Of a stretch of DNA of 64,000 nucleotides, positions 56,682 to 64,000 are shown piece after piece. The notes beneath the pieces were generated by a model that was not told where the DNA came from, did no database searches, and was given only the letters and a program-made list of their open reading frames with translations. The position numbers were made by a program, and so were the translations under genes. The stretch lies in NCBI RefSeq assembly GCF_004346185.1, contig NZ_SMAI01000010.1, forward strand, positions 1 through 64,000, written 5' to 3'. Source of the DNA: Aquabacter spiritensis (GTDB lineage: Bacteria > Pseudomonadota > Alphaproteobacteria > Rhizobiales > Xanthobacteraceae). Position 1 is the stretch's first letter. Every line of letters starts with the position of its first letter.

Positions 56682-57035
56682 TCAGAATTTCTGGAAGATG
56701 AAATAGGCGCCGGCGGCGATGAAGGCAAAGCCGACCAGGTGGTTCCAGCCGAGCGGCTCTTTCAGATAAAGCACCGAAAATGCCGCGAAGACGACCAGGG
56801 TGATCACCTCCTGCATGGTCTTGAGCTGTGCGGTCGAATAGGTCTCGGACCCGATCCGGTTGGCCGGGACCGCGAGGCAATATTCGAACAAAGCGATGCC
56901 CCAGCTCGCCAGAATGGCGAAGAGCAGGGGCGAGGATTTGTATTTGAGGTGCCCGTACCAGGCGAACGTCATGAAGACGTTGGAGGCGACCAGCATCAGG
57001 ATCGGGAGATAGGCGGACGACGTCAGGACGGGCAT
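56682..57035 (-). CDS. DMT-like membrane protein (DUF486)
   Basis: A 117-aa inner-membrane protein with four predicted helices, recognised as DUF486 by 'ASNVFMTFAWYGHLKYK', 'LASWGIALFEYCLAVPANRI' and 'LKEPLGWNHLVGFAFI'. It looks like half of a drug/metabolite transporter and may dimerise; function unknown. The ATG at 57035 gives the family length; upstream codons are unconserved. It is convergent with the sugar dehydrogenase gene. Confidence 0.88.
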   Translation of the reverse strand: MPVLTSSAYLPILMLVASNVFMTFAWYGHLKYKSSPLLFAILASWGIALFEYCLAVPANRIGSETYSTAQLKTMQEVITLVVFAAFSVLYLKEPLGWNHLVGFAFIAAGAYFIFQKF

Positions 57036-57108
57036 GGCCACCTCGGCGGGATGATCCGCCGAAGGCAGCATCGCCTCGTGCACCTGTCAAATGCCGGACG
57101 CCCCGCCG

Positions 57109-58203
57109 CTATTGAAACGAGCCGGGCGGCCGCGGCGTGGTGATGACGCGCACCGGCCGCTGGCCGGGCTGTTCGGTGGCCGGGGCGAGCGGCGCCGCCG
57201 CCGTCGAAGAGGCGGCATCGAGCGCATTCGGCTGTGGCTTTGCGGCGGCGGCGCGCGATTTCGCCTGTTGCGGCACCTCGACCGGACGGGGCTGGGACAT
57301 TTCCCGCGCCTGCTCCTCGGTGACGAGAATGTCGCCCTTCTGCATCGTGGTGGCGTCCTCGAGGCCGGAGAGCGCCTGCGCCCAGGACTGGCCCGGCGCA
57401 CGGCAGGAGCAGGACGGCACCAATTGCTTGCGGTAGAGCAGGGCGGTCGGCAGCGACATATAGGGCCGGCCGCCGACCGAGGTCGCTTGCTGGATGTCTT
57501 CGCCGGGATTGCGATAGGCGAAGAGCTGGGCCTCGGTTGCCGGGCACAGGCGGCGGCAGAGTGCGTCGTCCGTGGCGAAGCGGGCGGGAACGGTGGCGTA
57601 GGAGATCGGGAAATAATACCCGTCGCAGGTCCGCACGCAGACGGTACGGAAGGTGGACGATTTCGGCAGGTCCATCGGTGCTACGTCGAGGCCGGGGGAT
57701 TCCTCCGGCTCGCTGTTCACCGCGCCCCCGAACAGGGCTTCGAAGAAGTTGCGTGGCCGCGGCGGGCGCTGCGCCGAATTGGCGGTGATCTGCTGCGCGG
57801 CGGCGCGGTATTGCGGCCCGCAATTGTTCTGCGCCAGCGCGACGATGATCTGCCGGCGCTGGGCCTGCGGATCGACGCTGTTGCGTTCGACGCCTGCCAA
57901 GGCGGAGCGCAGGCGTGAAATCTGGTCGTCGATCTGGTCACATTGCGGCGGCCGCGGCGGCCCCTGGAAGATGAAGAAGCCGCGCGGGGCGTCGCATTGC
58001 ATGGCTCGCGCCTGCTGGCTCAACTGGTCGAGGTCGGCCCGCATGCGCGCCGCCTGCTGGATGCGCGTGTCGTTGGGATCCGGGCCGCGGTCGAGGGTCG
58101 CGAGCGCGCCTTCGAGCTGCATGCAGCTGGGGCCCGGTGCCTGGGCGGCGGCCGGCCCGGCGATCAAGGCGAGACACAGGCCGAGATAACGAACCGACTT
58201 CAT
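57109..58203 (-). CDS. Secreted DUF2865 protein
   Basis: A 364-aa exported protein with a signal peptide (residues 1-21). The DUF2865 core has 'FRTVCVRTCDGYYFPISYAT' and 'LCRRLCPATEAQLFAYRNPG', with paired cysteines probably joined in the periplasm; an N-terminal helical part (residues 25-150) is rich in Gln and may form a coiled coil, and the tail is Pro/Ala-rich. The family is largely confined to Hyphomicrobiales and has no known function. ATG at 58203; the longer upstream frame is shadow of the TRAP binding-protein gene. Confidence 0.9.
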   Translation of the reverse strand: MKSVRYLGLCLALIAGPAAAQAPGPSCMQLEGALATLDRGPDPNDTRIQQAARMRADLDQLSQQARAMQCDAPRGFFIFQGPPRPPQCDQIDDQISRLRSALAGVERNSVDPQAQRRQIIVALAQNNCGPQYRAAAQQITANSAQRPPRPRNFFEALFGGAVNSEPEESPGLDVAPMDLPKSSTFRTVCVRTCDGYYFPISYATVPARFATDDALCRRLCPATEAQLFAYRNPGEDIQQATSVGGRPYMSLPTALLYRKQLVPSCSCRAPGQSWAQALSGLEDATTMQKGDILVTEEQAREMSQPRPVEVPQQAKSRAAAAKPQPNALDAASSTAAAPLAPATEQPGQRPVRVITTPRPPGSFQ

Positions 58204-58301
58204 GCTGACCCTTGCGCCCGATGCCCCGATTTGCGGGGCGTTATAGCGCCATGCGCGCGCGGAATGGTGACCAAAGTATGGTTCGGGCCGAAAAGCCCGC
58301 C

Positions 58302-59396
58302 TCAGCTCTTGCCGCGCATCCGGATGTTGAAGCTGTCGAAGGCATATTCGCCGATCTGCCACCAAACGAGCTGTTCGGCGCGAATCGCGTTCATGCTGTC
58401 GAGCGCCTGCTTGAAGCTCGGATTGGTGGCGGCGATCTCGTTGTAAAGCTCGAACGACGCCTTGTAGCCGGCTTCGAGGATCGCGTTCGGGAAGGCCCGC
58501 AGCTCGCAGCCCTGCTGCACCAGCCGGCGCAAGGCGGGCGGGTTCACCATGTCGTATTTGGCGAGCATCCAATTGTTGGCGGCTTCGCAGGCATTGGAGA
58601 AGATCGCCTGGTAATGCTTCGGCAGCCGGTTCCACTGGTCGATATTGACCACGTTGTGGAGCATCGCCCCACCTTCCCACCAGCCGGGATAGTAATAATA
58701 TTTCGCGACCTTCACGAGGCCGAACTTCTCGTCGTCATAGGGACCGACGAACTCCGCCGCGTCGATGGTGCCGCGCTCCAAGGCGGGATAGACATCGCCC
58801 GGCGCGATCTGCTGCGGCACGACGCCGAGCTTGGCGAGGACCTGCCCGCCGATGCCGCCGATGCGGAATTTCAGCCCCTTCAGATCCTCGACCGTGTTCA
58901 ATTCCTTACGGAAGAAGCCGCCCATCTGGCAGCCCGAATTGCCGGCCGGGATGGCGAAGGCGTTGTACTTCGCCAGGACGCCATTAATGATCTTGTCGCC
59001 GCCGCCGAAGAACCACCAGGAATGCTGCTGGCGCGAATTGAAGCCGAACGGCACGCCGGTTCCGAAGGCGAGCGTCGGATCCTTGCCGATATAGAAATAG
59101 GTCGCGGTCTGCGCGCACTCGACCGTTCCCGCGGTCACGGCGTCGAGCGCCTGCAAGCCGGGGACGATTTCGCCGGCCGGGAAGGTCTGGATCTGGAATT
59201 TCCCGTCGGTCGCTTCGGCGACATATTTCGACAGCGTCTGCGCGGTGCCGAAAATGGTGTCGAGCTGGCGGGGAAAGGAGGAGGTGAGCCGCCACTTGAT
59301 CTCGGGGCTGCTCTGGGCAAGGGCCGGCATTGCCACCGCGCTCGAGGCGAGCGTTGCGGCGGATGCGCCGAGGAAGCGGCGGCGGTTGGGGGTCAT
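58302..59396 (-). CDS. TRAP transporter substrate-binding protein (TakP-like)
   Basis: Periplasmic receptor (364 aa) of a TRAP transporter. A twin-arginine signal lies at residues 4-27 ('NRRRFLGASAATLASS'). The family core includes 'TSSFPRQLDTIFGTAQTLSK', 'FRIGGIGGQVLAKLG' with the substrate-binding Arg, and 'AEFVGPYDDEKFGL', as in receptors of the DctP7/TakP group, which bind 2-oxo acids. No permease gene is adjacent; a dctQM pair without a receptor lies at 13773-16320. It is divergent from creA. Confidence 0.9.
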   Translation of the reverse strand: MTPNRRRFLGASAATLASSAVAMPALAQSSPEIKWRLTSSFPRQLDTIFGTAQTLSKYVAEATDGKFQIQTFPAGEIVPGLQALDAVTAGTVECAQTATYFYIGKDPTLAFGTGVPFGFNSRQQHSWWFFGGGDKIINGVLAKYNAFAIPAGNSGCQMGGFFRKELNTVEDLKGLKFRIGGIGGQVLAKLGVVPQQIAPGDVYPALERGTIDAAEFVGPYDDEKFGLVKVAKYYYYPGWWEGGAMLHNVVNIDQWNRLPKHYQAIFSNACEAANNWMLAKYDMVNPPALRRLVQQGCELRAFPNAILEAGYKASFELYNEIAATNPSFKQALDSMNAIRAEQLVWWQIGEYAFDSFNIRMRGKS

Positions 59397-59525
59397 TGGG
59401 CTCTCCTGGCGTCTTGATCTTGTTTGCGTGAACTCGTGTCATGCGGGAACTTAGGCGTCAATGCCGCCTTTCCGGCAGGACGTCCGGCCCCCATATGAGC
59501 CGGGAAGTCCAACCGGAAAGCCCCC

Positions 59526-60050
59526 ATGATCGCCCTGTTCCGCCGTATCTCCGTCCTTCTGCCGTGCGCGGTCCTGTCCTGCCTCGCCGCCCTCCCGGCG
59601 CAGGCCCAGGAGCCGGATCTGATCATGCGGCGCTCGACGGTCTGGAAGTTTCTCACCCCGGACGACAAGCTCGCCGTCTACGGCATCGACGATCCCGTCG
59701 TTTCCGGCGTCGCCTGCCACTATACGGTGCCGGAGAAGGGCGGGGTTTCCGGCATGTTCGGGGTCGCCGAGGAAGTGTCGGACATTTCGCTCGCCTGCCG
59801 GCAGGTGGGACCGATCTCCTTCACCGGGAAGTTCGAACAGGGCGACATCGTGTTCCGCCAGAGCCGCTCGCTGTTCTTCAAGCGCATGCAGATCGTGCGG
59901 GGCTGCGACACCAAGCGCAATGTCCTGGTCTATCTCGTCTATTCCGACAAGCTGATCGAAGGCAGCCCGAAGAACTCGACCTCCACCGTTCCGATCATGC
60001 CGTGGGGCAGCAACGGCGAGGTGCCCAAATGCGCGGACTTCCTGAAATGA
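59526..60050 (+). CDS. creA: CreA family protein
   Basis: A 174-aa exported protein with a signal peptide (residues 1-27). The mature part carries the CreA family pattern: 'DPVVSGVACHYTVPEKGGVS', 'ISLACRQVGPI', 'RSLFFKRMQIVRGCDTKRNV' and 'LVYLVYSDKLIEGSPKNSTS'. Four cysteines are placed for two disulphides. CreA is conserved in many Gram-negatives but its role is unknown; no creBCD signalling genes are present. Confidence 0.92.
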   Translation: MIALFRRISVLLPCAVLSCLAALPAQAQEPDLIMRRSTVWKFLTPDDKLAVYGIDDPVVSGVACHYTVPEKGGVSGMFGVAEEVSDISLACRQVGPISFTGKFEQGDIVFRQSRSLFFKRMQIVRGCDTKRNVLVYLVYSDKLIEGSPKNSTSTVPIMPWGSNGEVPKCADFLK

Positions 60051-60075
60051 GCGTTCGCGGCAGGGGCGGGCGGGC

Positions 60076-60396
60076 TCACCGGTGGCAGCTGATCGCCACG
60101 GTCGCGGGACACGCGCGCCCGGTACAGGCCGGCGCGCTCGGGGTGCCGCTCGCGACCGGGCGGATGGAGCCGGTCGTCTCGGGGGAGACTTGGCCGAAAT
60201 CCAGGGCGATCGCATAGCCGTGCGCCCGGCACCAGGACGACGCCAATTGCTCGCCGCAGGGCAGGCCCTTCGCAAGACAGGCATCGACGCCGTACCCGTC
60301 CCAGTTTTCCAGCAGAAAGATGCGCGTCTCGGCAGCGGCCGCCCCGGACAGCAGCAACAAAGCGGATGCGCAAAGCAGGCTGGCTTTTTTTCTCAT
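60076..60396 (-). CDS. Small secreted Cys-containing protein
   Basis: A 106-aa exported protein, convergent with creA (25-bp gap). It has a signal peptide (residues 1-22, 'ASALLLLSGAAAAE') and a mature domain of about 85 residues with six cysteines ('DACLAKGLPCGEQLASSWC', then three near the C-terminus), likely three disulphides. Similar small proteins are found in rhizobia, but I know of no function. The ATG at 60396 is chosen because it starts the signal peptide; the open frame upstream is arginine-rich shadow. Confidence 0.78.
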   Translation of the reverse strand: MRKKASLLCASALLLLSGAAAAETRIFLLENWDGYGVDACLAKGLPCGEQLASSWCRAHGYAIALDFGQVSPETTGSIRPVASGTPSAPACTGRACPATVAISCHR

Positions 60397-60564
60397 GGAC
60401 GGGCGTCGGGTCCTTCGCGGCCCCGGGCGGCGGGGCGATCCGCCGTCACGATGCGAATCGCGCGACGTCTCGCGAGCCATAGAATGCAGCGTCGCGTCTG
60501 GTCAAGCCCGACGGAGGGCGCGCTTCCGCGCGGCGCATGCCGGCCGGTCCGGCCATTGAAATGG

Positions 60565-60594
60565 CTTGACGGCGCAGTGTTCCGCTCGCATTGT
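60565..60594 (+). promoter_or_regulatory. Possible sigma-70-type promoter for cysS
   Basis: CTTGAC at 60565-60570 and CATTGT at 60589-60594 with an 18-base spacer. The -35 is good for an alphaproteobacterium; the -10 is weak. It would start transcription near 60601, about 185 nt before the cysS start codon. Confidence 0.35.
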
Positions 60595-60602
60595 CCGCCG
60601 CC

Positions 60603-60671
60603 ATGAACGGATCGGTCATCAGCCTCGACCACGGGCGCCTCGGCGCCGCTGTGGCGATTATTTGCGGTTAG
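60603..60671 (+). other. Short upstream reading frame before cysS (22 codons)
   Basis: ATG at 60603 opens a frame for 'MNGSVISLDHGRLGAAVAII' followed by Cys-Gly and TAG. If the promoter just upstream is real, it would be nearly leaderless. A cysteine codon just before its stop, upstream of cysteinyl-tRNA synthetase, could sense charged tRNA-Cys, but one codon is slim evidence and chance is quite possible. Confidence 0.2.
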
Positions 60672-60784
60672 CCCATAGCGCTGGCCGCGGCCGTCCCTTG
60701 CTGCCCCCTTCCTGAAGGAGACTGGACGCCCCGGCCGGCGGAAGCTGGTGTGCGCGACTGCGCCTTAGAGGGAGCGGACGAACC

Positions 60785-62173
60785 ATGGAGCTGCGGCTCT
60801 ACAATACGCTGACGCGCGCGAAGGACGCCTTTCGTCCGCTCGATGCCGCGAATGTGCGCCTCTATGTCTGCGGGCCGACGGTCTACGACCTCGCCCATAT
60901 CGGCAATGCGCGGCCCGTCATCGTCTTCGACGTCCTGTTCCGGCTGCTGCGCCGCACCTATGGGGCGGGCGCGGTGACCTATGTCCGCAACATCACGGAC
61001 GTGGACGACAAGATCAATGCGCGGGCCGCCGAGCGCGGGATCGCGATCCGCGCCCTGACCGAGGAGACGCACGACTGGTTTCGGGCCGATGTCGCCGCTT
61101 TGGGGTGCCTGCCGCCCACCATCGAGCCGCGCGCGACCGACCATATTGCGGAGATGCGCCAACTGATCGAACGCCTCGTCGCCTCCGGCCATGCCTATGT
61201 CGCCGAGGAGCATGTGCTGTTCCACGTGCCGGCCATGGCGGATTACGGGCGCCTCTCCAAGCGCCCGCTCGACGAGATGATCGCGGGGGCGCGGGTCGAC
61301 GTCGCGCCCTATAAGCGGGACGCCATGGATTTCGTGCTCTGGAAGCCGAGCGCGCAGGGCGTGCCCGGATGGCCGTCGCCCTGCGGGATCGCGACGCCCG
61401 GCCGCCCCGGCTGGCATATCGAGTGCTCGGCCATGTCGTGGCGCCATCTCGGCGAGACCTTCGACATCCATGGCGGCGGCATCGACCTGGTCTTCCCCCA
61501 CCACGAGAACGAGATCGCGCAGTCGCGCTGCGCCTTCGGCACCGCGCTGATGGCGCAGGTGTGGATGCACAACGGCTTCCTCACGCTGGAAGGCGAGAAG
61601 ATGTCGAAGTCGCTCGGCAATTTCGTCACCATCCGCGACTTGCTCGCGGAATGGCCCGGCGAGGTGCTGCGCTTCGCCATGCTGGCGACCCATTACCGCC
61701 AGCCGATTAATTGGACCCGGCAGGGTCTCGGCTTCGCCGCCAAGACGCTCGACAAATGGTATCGGATCGTCGGCGACGAACCGGCCGAGGCGGGGGAGGG
61801 CAATCCGTTCGAAGCGGAGATCGCCGGCCGCCTCGGCGACGATCTCAATTCGCCCTCCGCCATCACGCATCTGCATCATCTCGCCGACGTCGCGGAGGAT
61901 GTCGACGCCTCCTCCGCCTTGAAGCGCCGGTTCAAGGGCGCGGCCAACCTGCTCGGCCTCCTACCGGAGACCGAGACCGCCTGGCGCGCCAGGCAGGCGA
62001 TCGCGGTCGCGGTCGACAGCGCGGAAGTGGAGCGCCTCATCGCTGCGCGGATCGCGGCGCGCAAGGCACGCGACTTCGCGACCGCCGATCAAATCCGCGA
62101 GCAACTCGTCGCGCAGGGGGTGGTCCTGATGGACAATAAGGACGGAACCACGAGCTGGGAGGTGTCGCGATGA
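60785..62173 (+). CDS. cysS: Cysteinyl-tRNA synthetase
   Basis: Class I aminoacyl-tRNA synthetase (462 aa) that charges tRNA-Cys. The nucleotide site is '[16 protein letters not shown]' (HIGN in place of HIGH, as usual for CysRS) and '[10 protein letters not shown]'; zinc ligands are Cys29 ('[10 protein letters not shown]'), Cys in 'GWHIECSAM' and '[11 protein letters not shown]'. The anticodon-binding helices follow and '[19 protein letters not shown]' ends the protein as in the family. The last 4 bp overlap the acetyltransferase gene. Confidence 0.97.
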   Translation: MELRLYNTLTRAKDAFRPLDAANVRLYVCGPTVYDLAHIGNARPVIVFDVLFRLLRRTYGAGAVTYVRNITDVDDKINARAAERGIAIRALTEETHDWFRADVAALGCLPPTIEPRATDHIAEMRQLIERLVASGHAYVAEEHVLFHVPAMADYGRLSKRPLDEMIAGARVDVAPYKRDAMDFVLWKPSAQGVPGWPSPCGIATPGRPGWHIECSAMSWRHLGETFDIHGGGIDLVFPHHENEIAQSRCAFGTALMAQVWMHNGFLTLEGEKMSKSLGNFVTIRDLLAEWPGEVLRFAMLATHYRQPINWTRQGLGFAAKTLDKWYRIVGDEPAEAGEGNPFEAEIAGRLGDDLNSPSAITHLHHLADVAEDVDASSALKRRFKGAANLLGLLPETETAWRARQAIAVAVDSAEVERLIAARIAARKARDFATADQIREQLVAQGVVLMDNKDGTTSWEVSR

Positions 62174-62691
62174 GGGCCGCCAATTCCAACGCGCCCGCCA
62201 CGCCGGCGGCGCTGCGTCCGTTCCTGCCGTCGGATACCGCGCGTCTCGCGGCGATCTTCCGCGCCGCCGTGCACGAACTGACCGGCGAAGATTACGACAC
62301 CGACCAGCAGGAGGCCTGGGCCGCCGCGGCGGACGACGAGGCGGCGTTCGGCGCGCGCCTGTCGCAGCATCTGACGCTGGTCGCCGTCCGCGACGGCGAG
62401 ACGGTCGGTTTTCTCACGCTCAAGGACAACAGCGTGATCGATCTGTTCTACGTGGCGCCGGCCGTCGCCGGCAGCGGGGTCGGCGCGGTGCTCTGCGGGG
62501 CCGCCGAGACCCTGGCGAAGGCGCGGGGCACCAAGGCGCTCGGCGTCGATGCCAGCGACACCGCCCTCGGCTTCTTCCAGAAGCGCGGCTATGTCCCGCA
62601 GCGTCGCAACACCGTGCCGCGCGGCGATGTCTGGCTGGCGAACACGACCTTGACCAAGCCGCTCGACGCCGCGCCGGAGATCGTGTCGTGA
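62170..62691 (+). CDS. GNAT family N-acetyltransferase
   Basis: A 173-aa acetyltransferase. '[20 protein letters not shown]' opens the fold, '[20 protein letters not shown]' is the acetyl-CoA-binding motif A, and '[20 protein letters not shown]' the C-terminal strand. It resembles the YafP/small-molecule branch; the substrate is unknown. ATGA overlap with cysS upstream and GTGA overlap with cimA downstream place it in a tightly coupled operon. Confidence 0.88.
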   Translation: MRAANSNAPATPAALRPFLPSDTARLAAIFRAAVHELTGEDYDTDQQEAWAAAADDEAAFGARLSQHLTLVAVRDGETVGFLTLKDNSVIDLFYVAPAVAGSGVGAVLCGAAETLAKARGTKALGVDASDTALGFFQKRGYVPQRRNTVPRGDVWLANTTLTKPLDAAPEIVS

Positions 62692-64000
62692 ACGCCGCGC
62701 TGGATGTGTCGCCCGGCGGTGCCGGGGGCGCGGGGGCGACGATGCCGCAGAAAGAACGACTCTATCTCTTCGACACCACGCTGCGCGACGGCGCGCAGAC
62801 CCATGGCGTCGATTTCACGCTGCCCGACAAGCTCAGGGTCATGGCCCTGCTCGACGCGGTCGGAGTCGATTATATCGAGGCGGGCTATCCCGGCGCCAAT
62901 CCGCAGGATTCCGCCCTGTTCGCGCAGACGCACCCGGCCAAGGCCAAAATCACGGCCTTCGGCATGACCAAGCGTGCGGGTCGCTCGGCAGCGAACGATC
63001 CCGGGGTCGCCGCGCTGCTGGCGGCCAAGGCGGATGCGATCTGCTTCGTGGCCAAGGCCTCGGCCTATCAGGTGCGGGTCGCGCTCGAGATCAGCGAAGA
63101 GGAGAACATCGCCTCGATCCGCGAGAGTGTCGCCGCCGCCTGCGCCGCCGGTCGGGAGGCGATGGTCGATTGCGAGCATTTCTTCGACGGCTATAAGGAA
63201 AAGCGCACCTTCGCCTTGGCCTGCGCCCGCGCCGCCTACGAGGCAGGGGCACGCTGGGTGGTCCTGTGCGACACCAATGGCGGGACGCTGCCGCACGAGA
63301 TCGAGGCGATCATCGCCGATGTGCTGACGGTCGTGCCGGGCGATCATCTCGGCATCCACGCCCATAACGATACCGAGCAGGCCGTGGCGAACTCGCTCGC
63401 CGCCGTGCGGGCCGGCGTGCGTCAGATCCAGGGCACCTTGAACGGGCTCGGTGAGCGCTGCGGCAATGCCAATCTCTGTTCTCTGATCCCGACCTTGCTG
63501 TTGAAGCCGGATTTCGCCGCGCGCTTCGATCTCGGCGTGGGGCCGGAGCAGCTCGCCGATCTCACCCATGTCTCGCGCACGCTCGACGAAATGCTGAACC
63601 GCGCGCCGAACCGTCACGCCCCCTATGTCGGGGAGAGTGCGTTCGCCACAAAAGCCGGCATCCACGCATCGGCCATCCTGAAGGATCCCGCCACCTACGA
63701 GCACGTCGCGCCCGAGCAGGTGGGCAATCGGCGGCGGGTGATGGTGTCGGATCAGGCGGGCCGCTCGAACGTGATCGCCGAGCTCGAACGCCTGGGGGTC
63801 GATATCGACCGCAAGGATCCGCGCCTCGCCCGCCTGCTGGACGAGGTCAAGCAGCGCGAGGCGCTGGGCTATTCCTACGAAGCTGCGGATGCTTCCTTCG
63901 CTTTGCTCGCGCGCCGGATGCTCGGCACCGTACCGGACTATTTCCAGGTCGAGCGGTTCAGCGTGAACGTGGAGCGCCGCTTCAATGCGCGCGGGGAGAT
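62688..64000 (+). CDS. cimA: Citramalate synthase (partial, runs off right edge)
   Basis: Condenses acetyl-CoA with pyruvate to (R)-citramalate, a threonine-independent entry to isoleucine synthesis. 437 codons are visible of an expected 530 or so. The DRE-TIM barrel metal site is 'LYLFDTTLRDGAQTHGVDFT' and 'GIHAHNDTEQAVANSLAAV'; 'YVGESAFATKAGIHASAILK' is shared with citramalate and related synthases; 'DTTLRDGAQT' with His favours this group over 2-isopropylmalate synthase. The start GTG 62688 overlaps the stop of the acetyltransferase gene and has GGAGA 8 bases upstream; ATG 62742 is the alternative. Confidence 0.88.
   Translation, partial: MNAALDVSPGGAGGAGATMPQKERLYLFDTTLRDGAQTHGVDFTLPDKLRVMALLDAVGVDYIEAGYPGANPQDSALFAQTHPAKAKITAFGMTKRAGRSAANDPGVAALLAAKADAICFVAKASAYQVRVALEISEEENIASIRESVAAACAAGREAMVDCEHFFDGYKEKRTFALACARAAYEAGARWVVLCDTNGGTLPHEIEAIIADVLTVVPGDHLGIHAHNDTEQAVANSLAAVRAGVRQIQGTLNGLGERCGNANLCSLIPTLLLKPDFAARFDLGVGPEQLADLTHVSRTLDEMLNRAPNRHAPYVGESAFATKAGIHASAILKDPATYEHVAPEQVGNRRRVMVSDQAGRSNVIAELERLGVDIDRKDPRLARLLDEVKQREALGYSYEAADASFALLARRMLGTVPDYFQVERFSVNVERRFNARGE

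Larger units (their letters stand above)
60397..60784. other. Upstream region of cysS
   Basis: 388 bp with no large gene. It holds a possible promoter at 60565-60594 and a short reading frame at 60603-60671 described separately; the remaining sequence contains G+C-rich palindromic bits such as GGCCGCGGCC that could fold. Confidence 0.4.

Overview
The window comes from the chromosome of a high-G+C alphaproteobacterium, most likely order Hyphomicrobiales (Rhizobiales); the genus cannot be fixed from the sequence. The evidence is the replication block rpsT-dnaA-dnaN-recF with gyrB nearby, the crotonyl-CoA carboxylase/reductase and ethylmalonyl-CoA mutase pair of the ethylmalonyl-CoA pathway, a cyclic beta-1,2-glucan exporter (NdvA/ChvA type), several rhizobial envelope families (DUF992, DUF1236, DUF2865) and a consensus EcfG general-stress promoter. 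I call 61 protein genes (the last runs off the right edge), one tRNA gene, one probable frameshifted remnant and several terminators, promoters and palindromes.

Layout. 0-3 kb: rppH, an acetyltransferase, rplU-rpmA with a clear terminator, and a YciA-type thioesterase. 3.4-5.8 kb: tRNA-Ser(CGA) followed by a lower-G+C accessory segment with one unrecognised gene that carries a PD-(D/E)XK nuclease-like motif, a convergent frameshifted remnant, and an imperfect inverted repeat near both ends. 6-17 kb: the periplasmic aldehyde oxidoreductase operon paoABC, a stand-alone PqqD-type protein, an ABM-domain membrane protein with guanine deaminase, a transaldolase-like enzyme with a TRAP transporter membrane pair (dctQM), and a secreted phytochelatin-synthase-like peptidase. 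17-21 kb: divergent ecm and ccr, key enzymes of acetyl-CoA assimilation. 20.8-21.8 kb: cytidine deaminase plus a strikingly AT-rich small membrane protein that resembles Pycsar-type effectors.

22-33 kb: diguanylate cyclase, flavoprotein, CobW-type metallochaperone, D,D-carboxypeptidase, glucan exporter, L-2-hydroxyglutarate oxidase and a large patatin-like protein. 32-42 kb: the DNA replication cluster, all on the minus strand, interrupted by a LysE exporter, an ArsC-type protein and an L,D-transpeptidase. 42-58 kb: respiratory-complex-I-associated oxidoreductase, EcfG-type stress gene, GSTs, RlmJ, RNase T2, ornithine/lysine decarboxylase, MsrP, three tandem DUF992 proteins, aspartate aminotransferase and a PQQ-type sugar dehydrogenase. 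58-64 kb: a solitary TRAP binding protein, CreA, and cysS-GNAT-cimA.

Most of the window is ordinary core genome. The parts most worth a second look are the accessory segment beside tRNA-Ser, the AT-rich membrane gene behind cdd, the orphan PqqD, the tandem DUF992 set, and several strong palindromes upstream of dnaA, msrP and the NDUFA9-like gene. No CRISPR array, transposase, integrase or prophage was seen.
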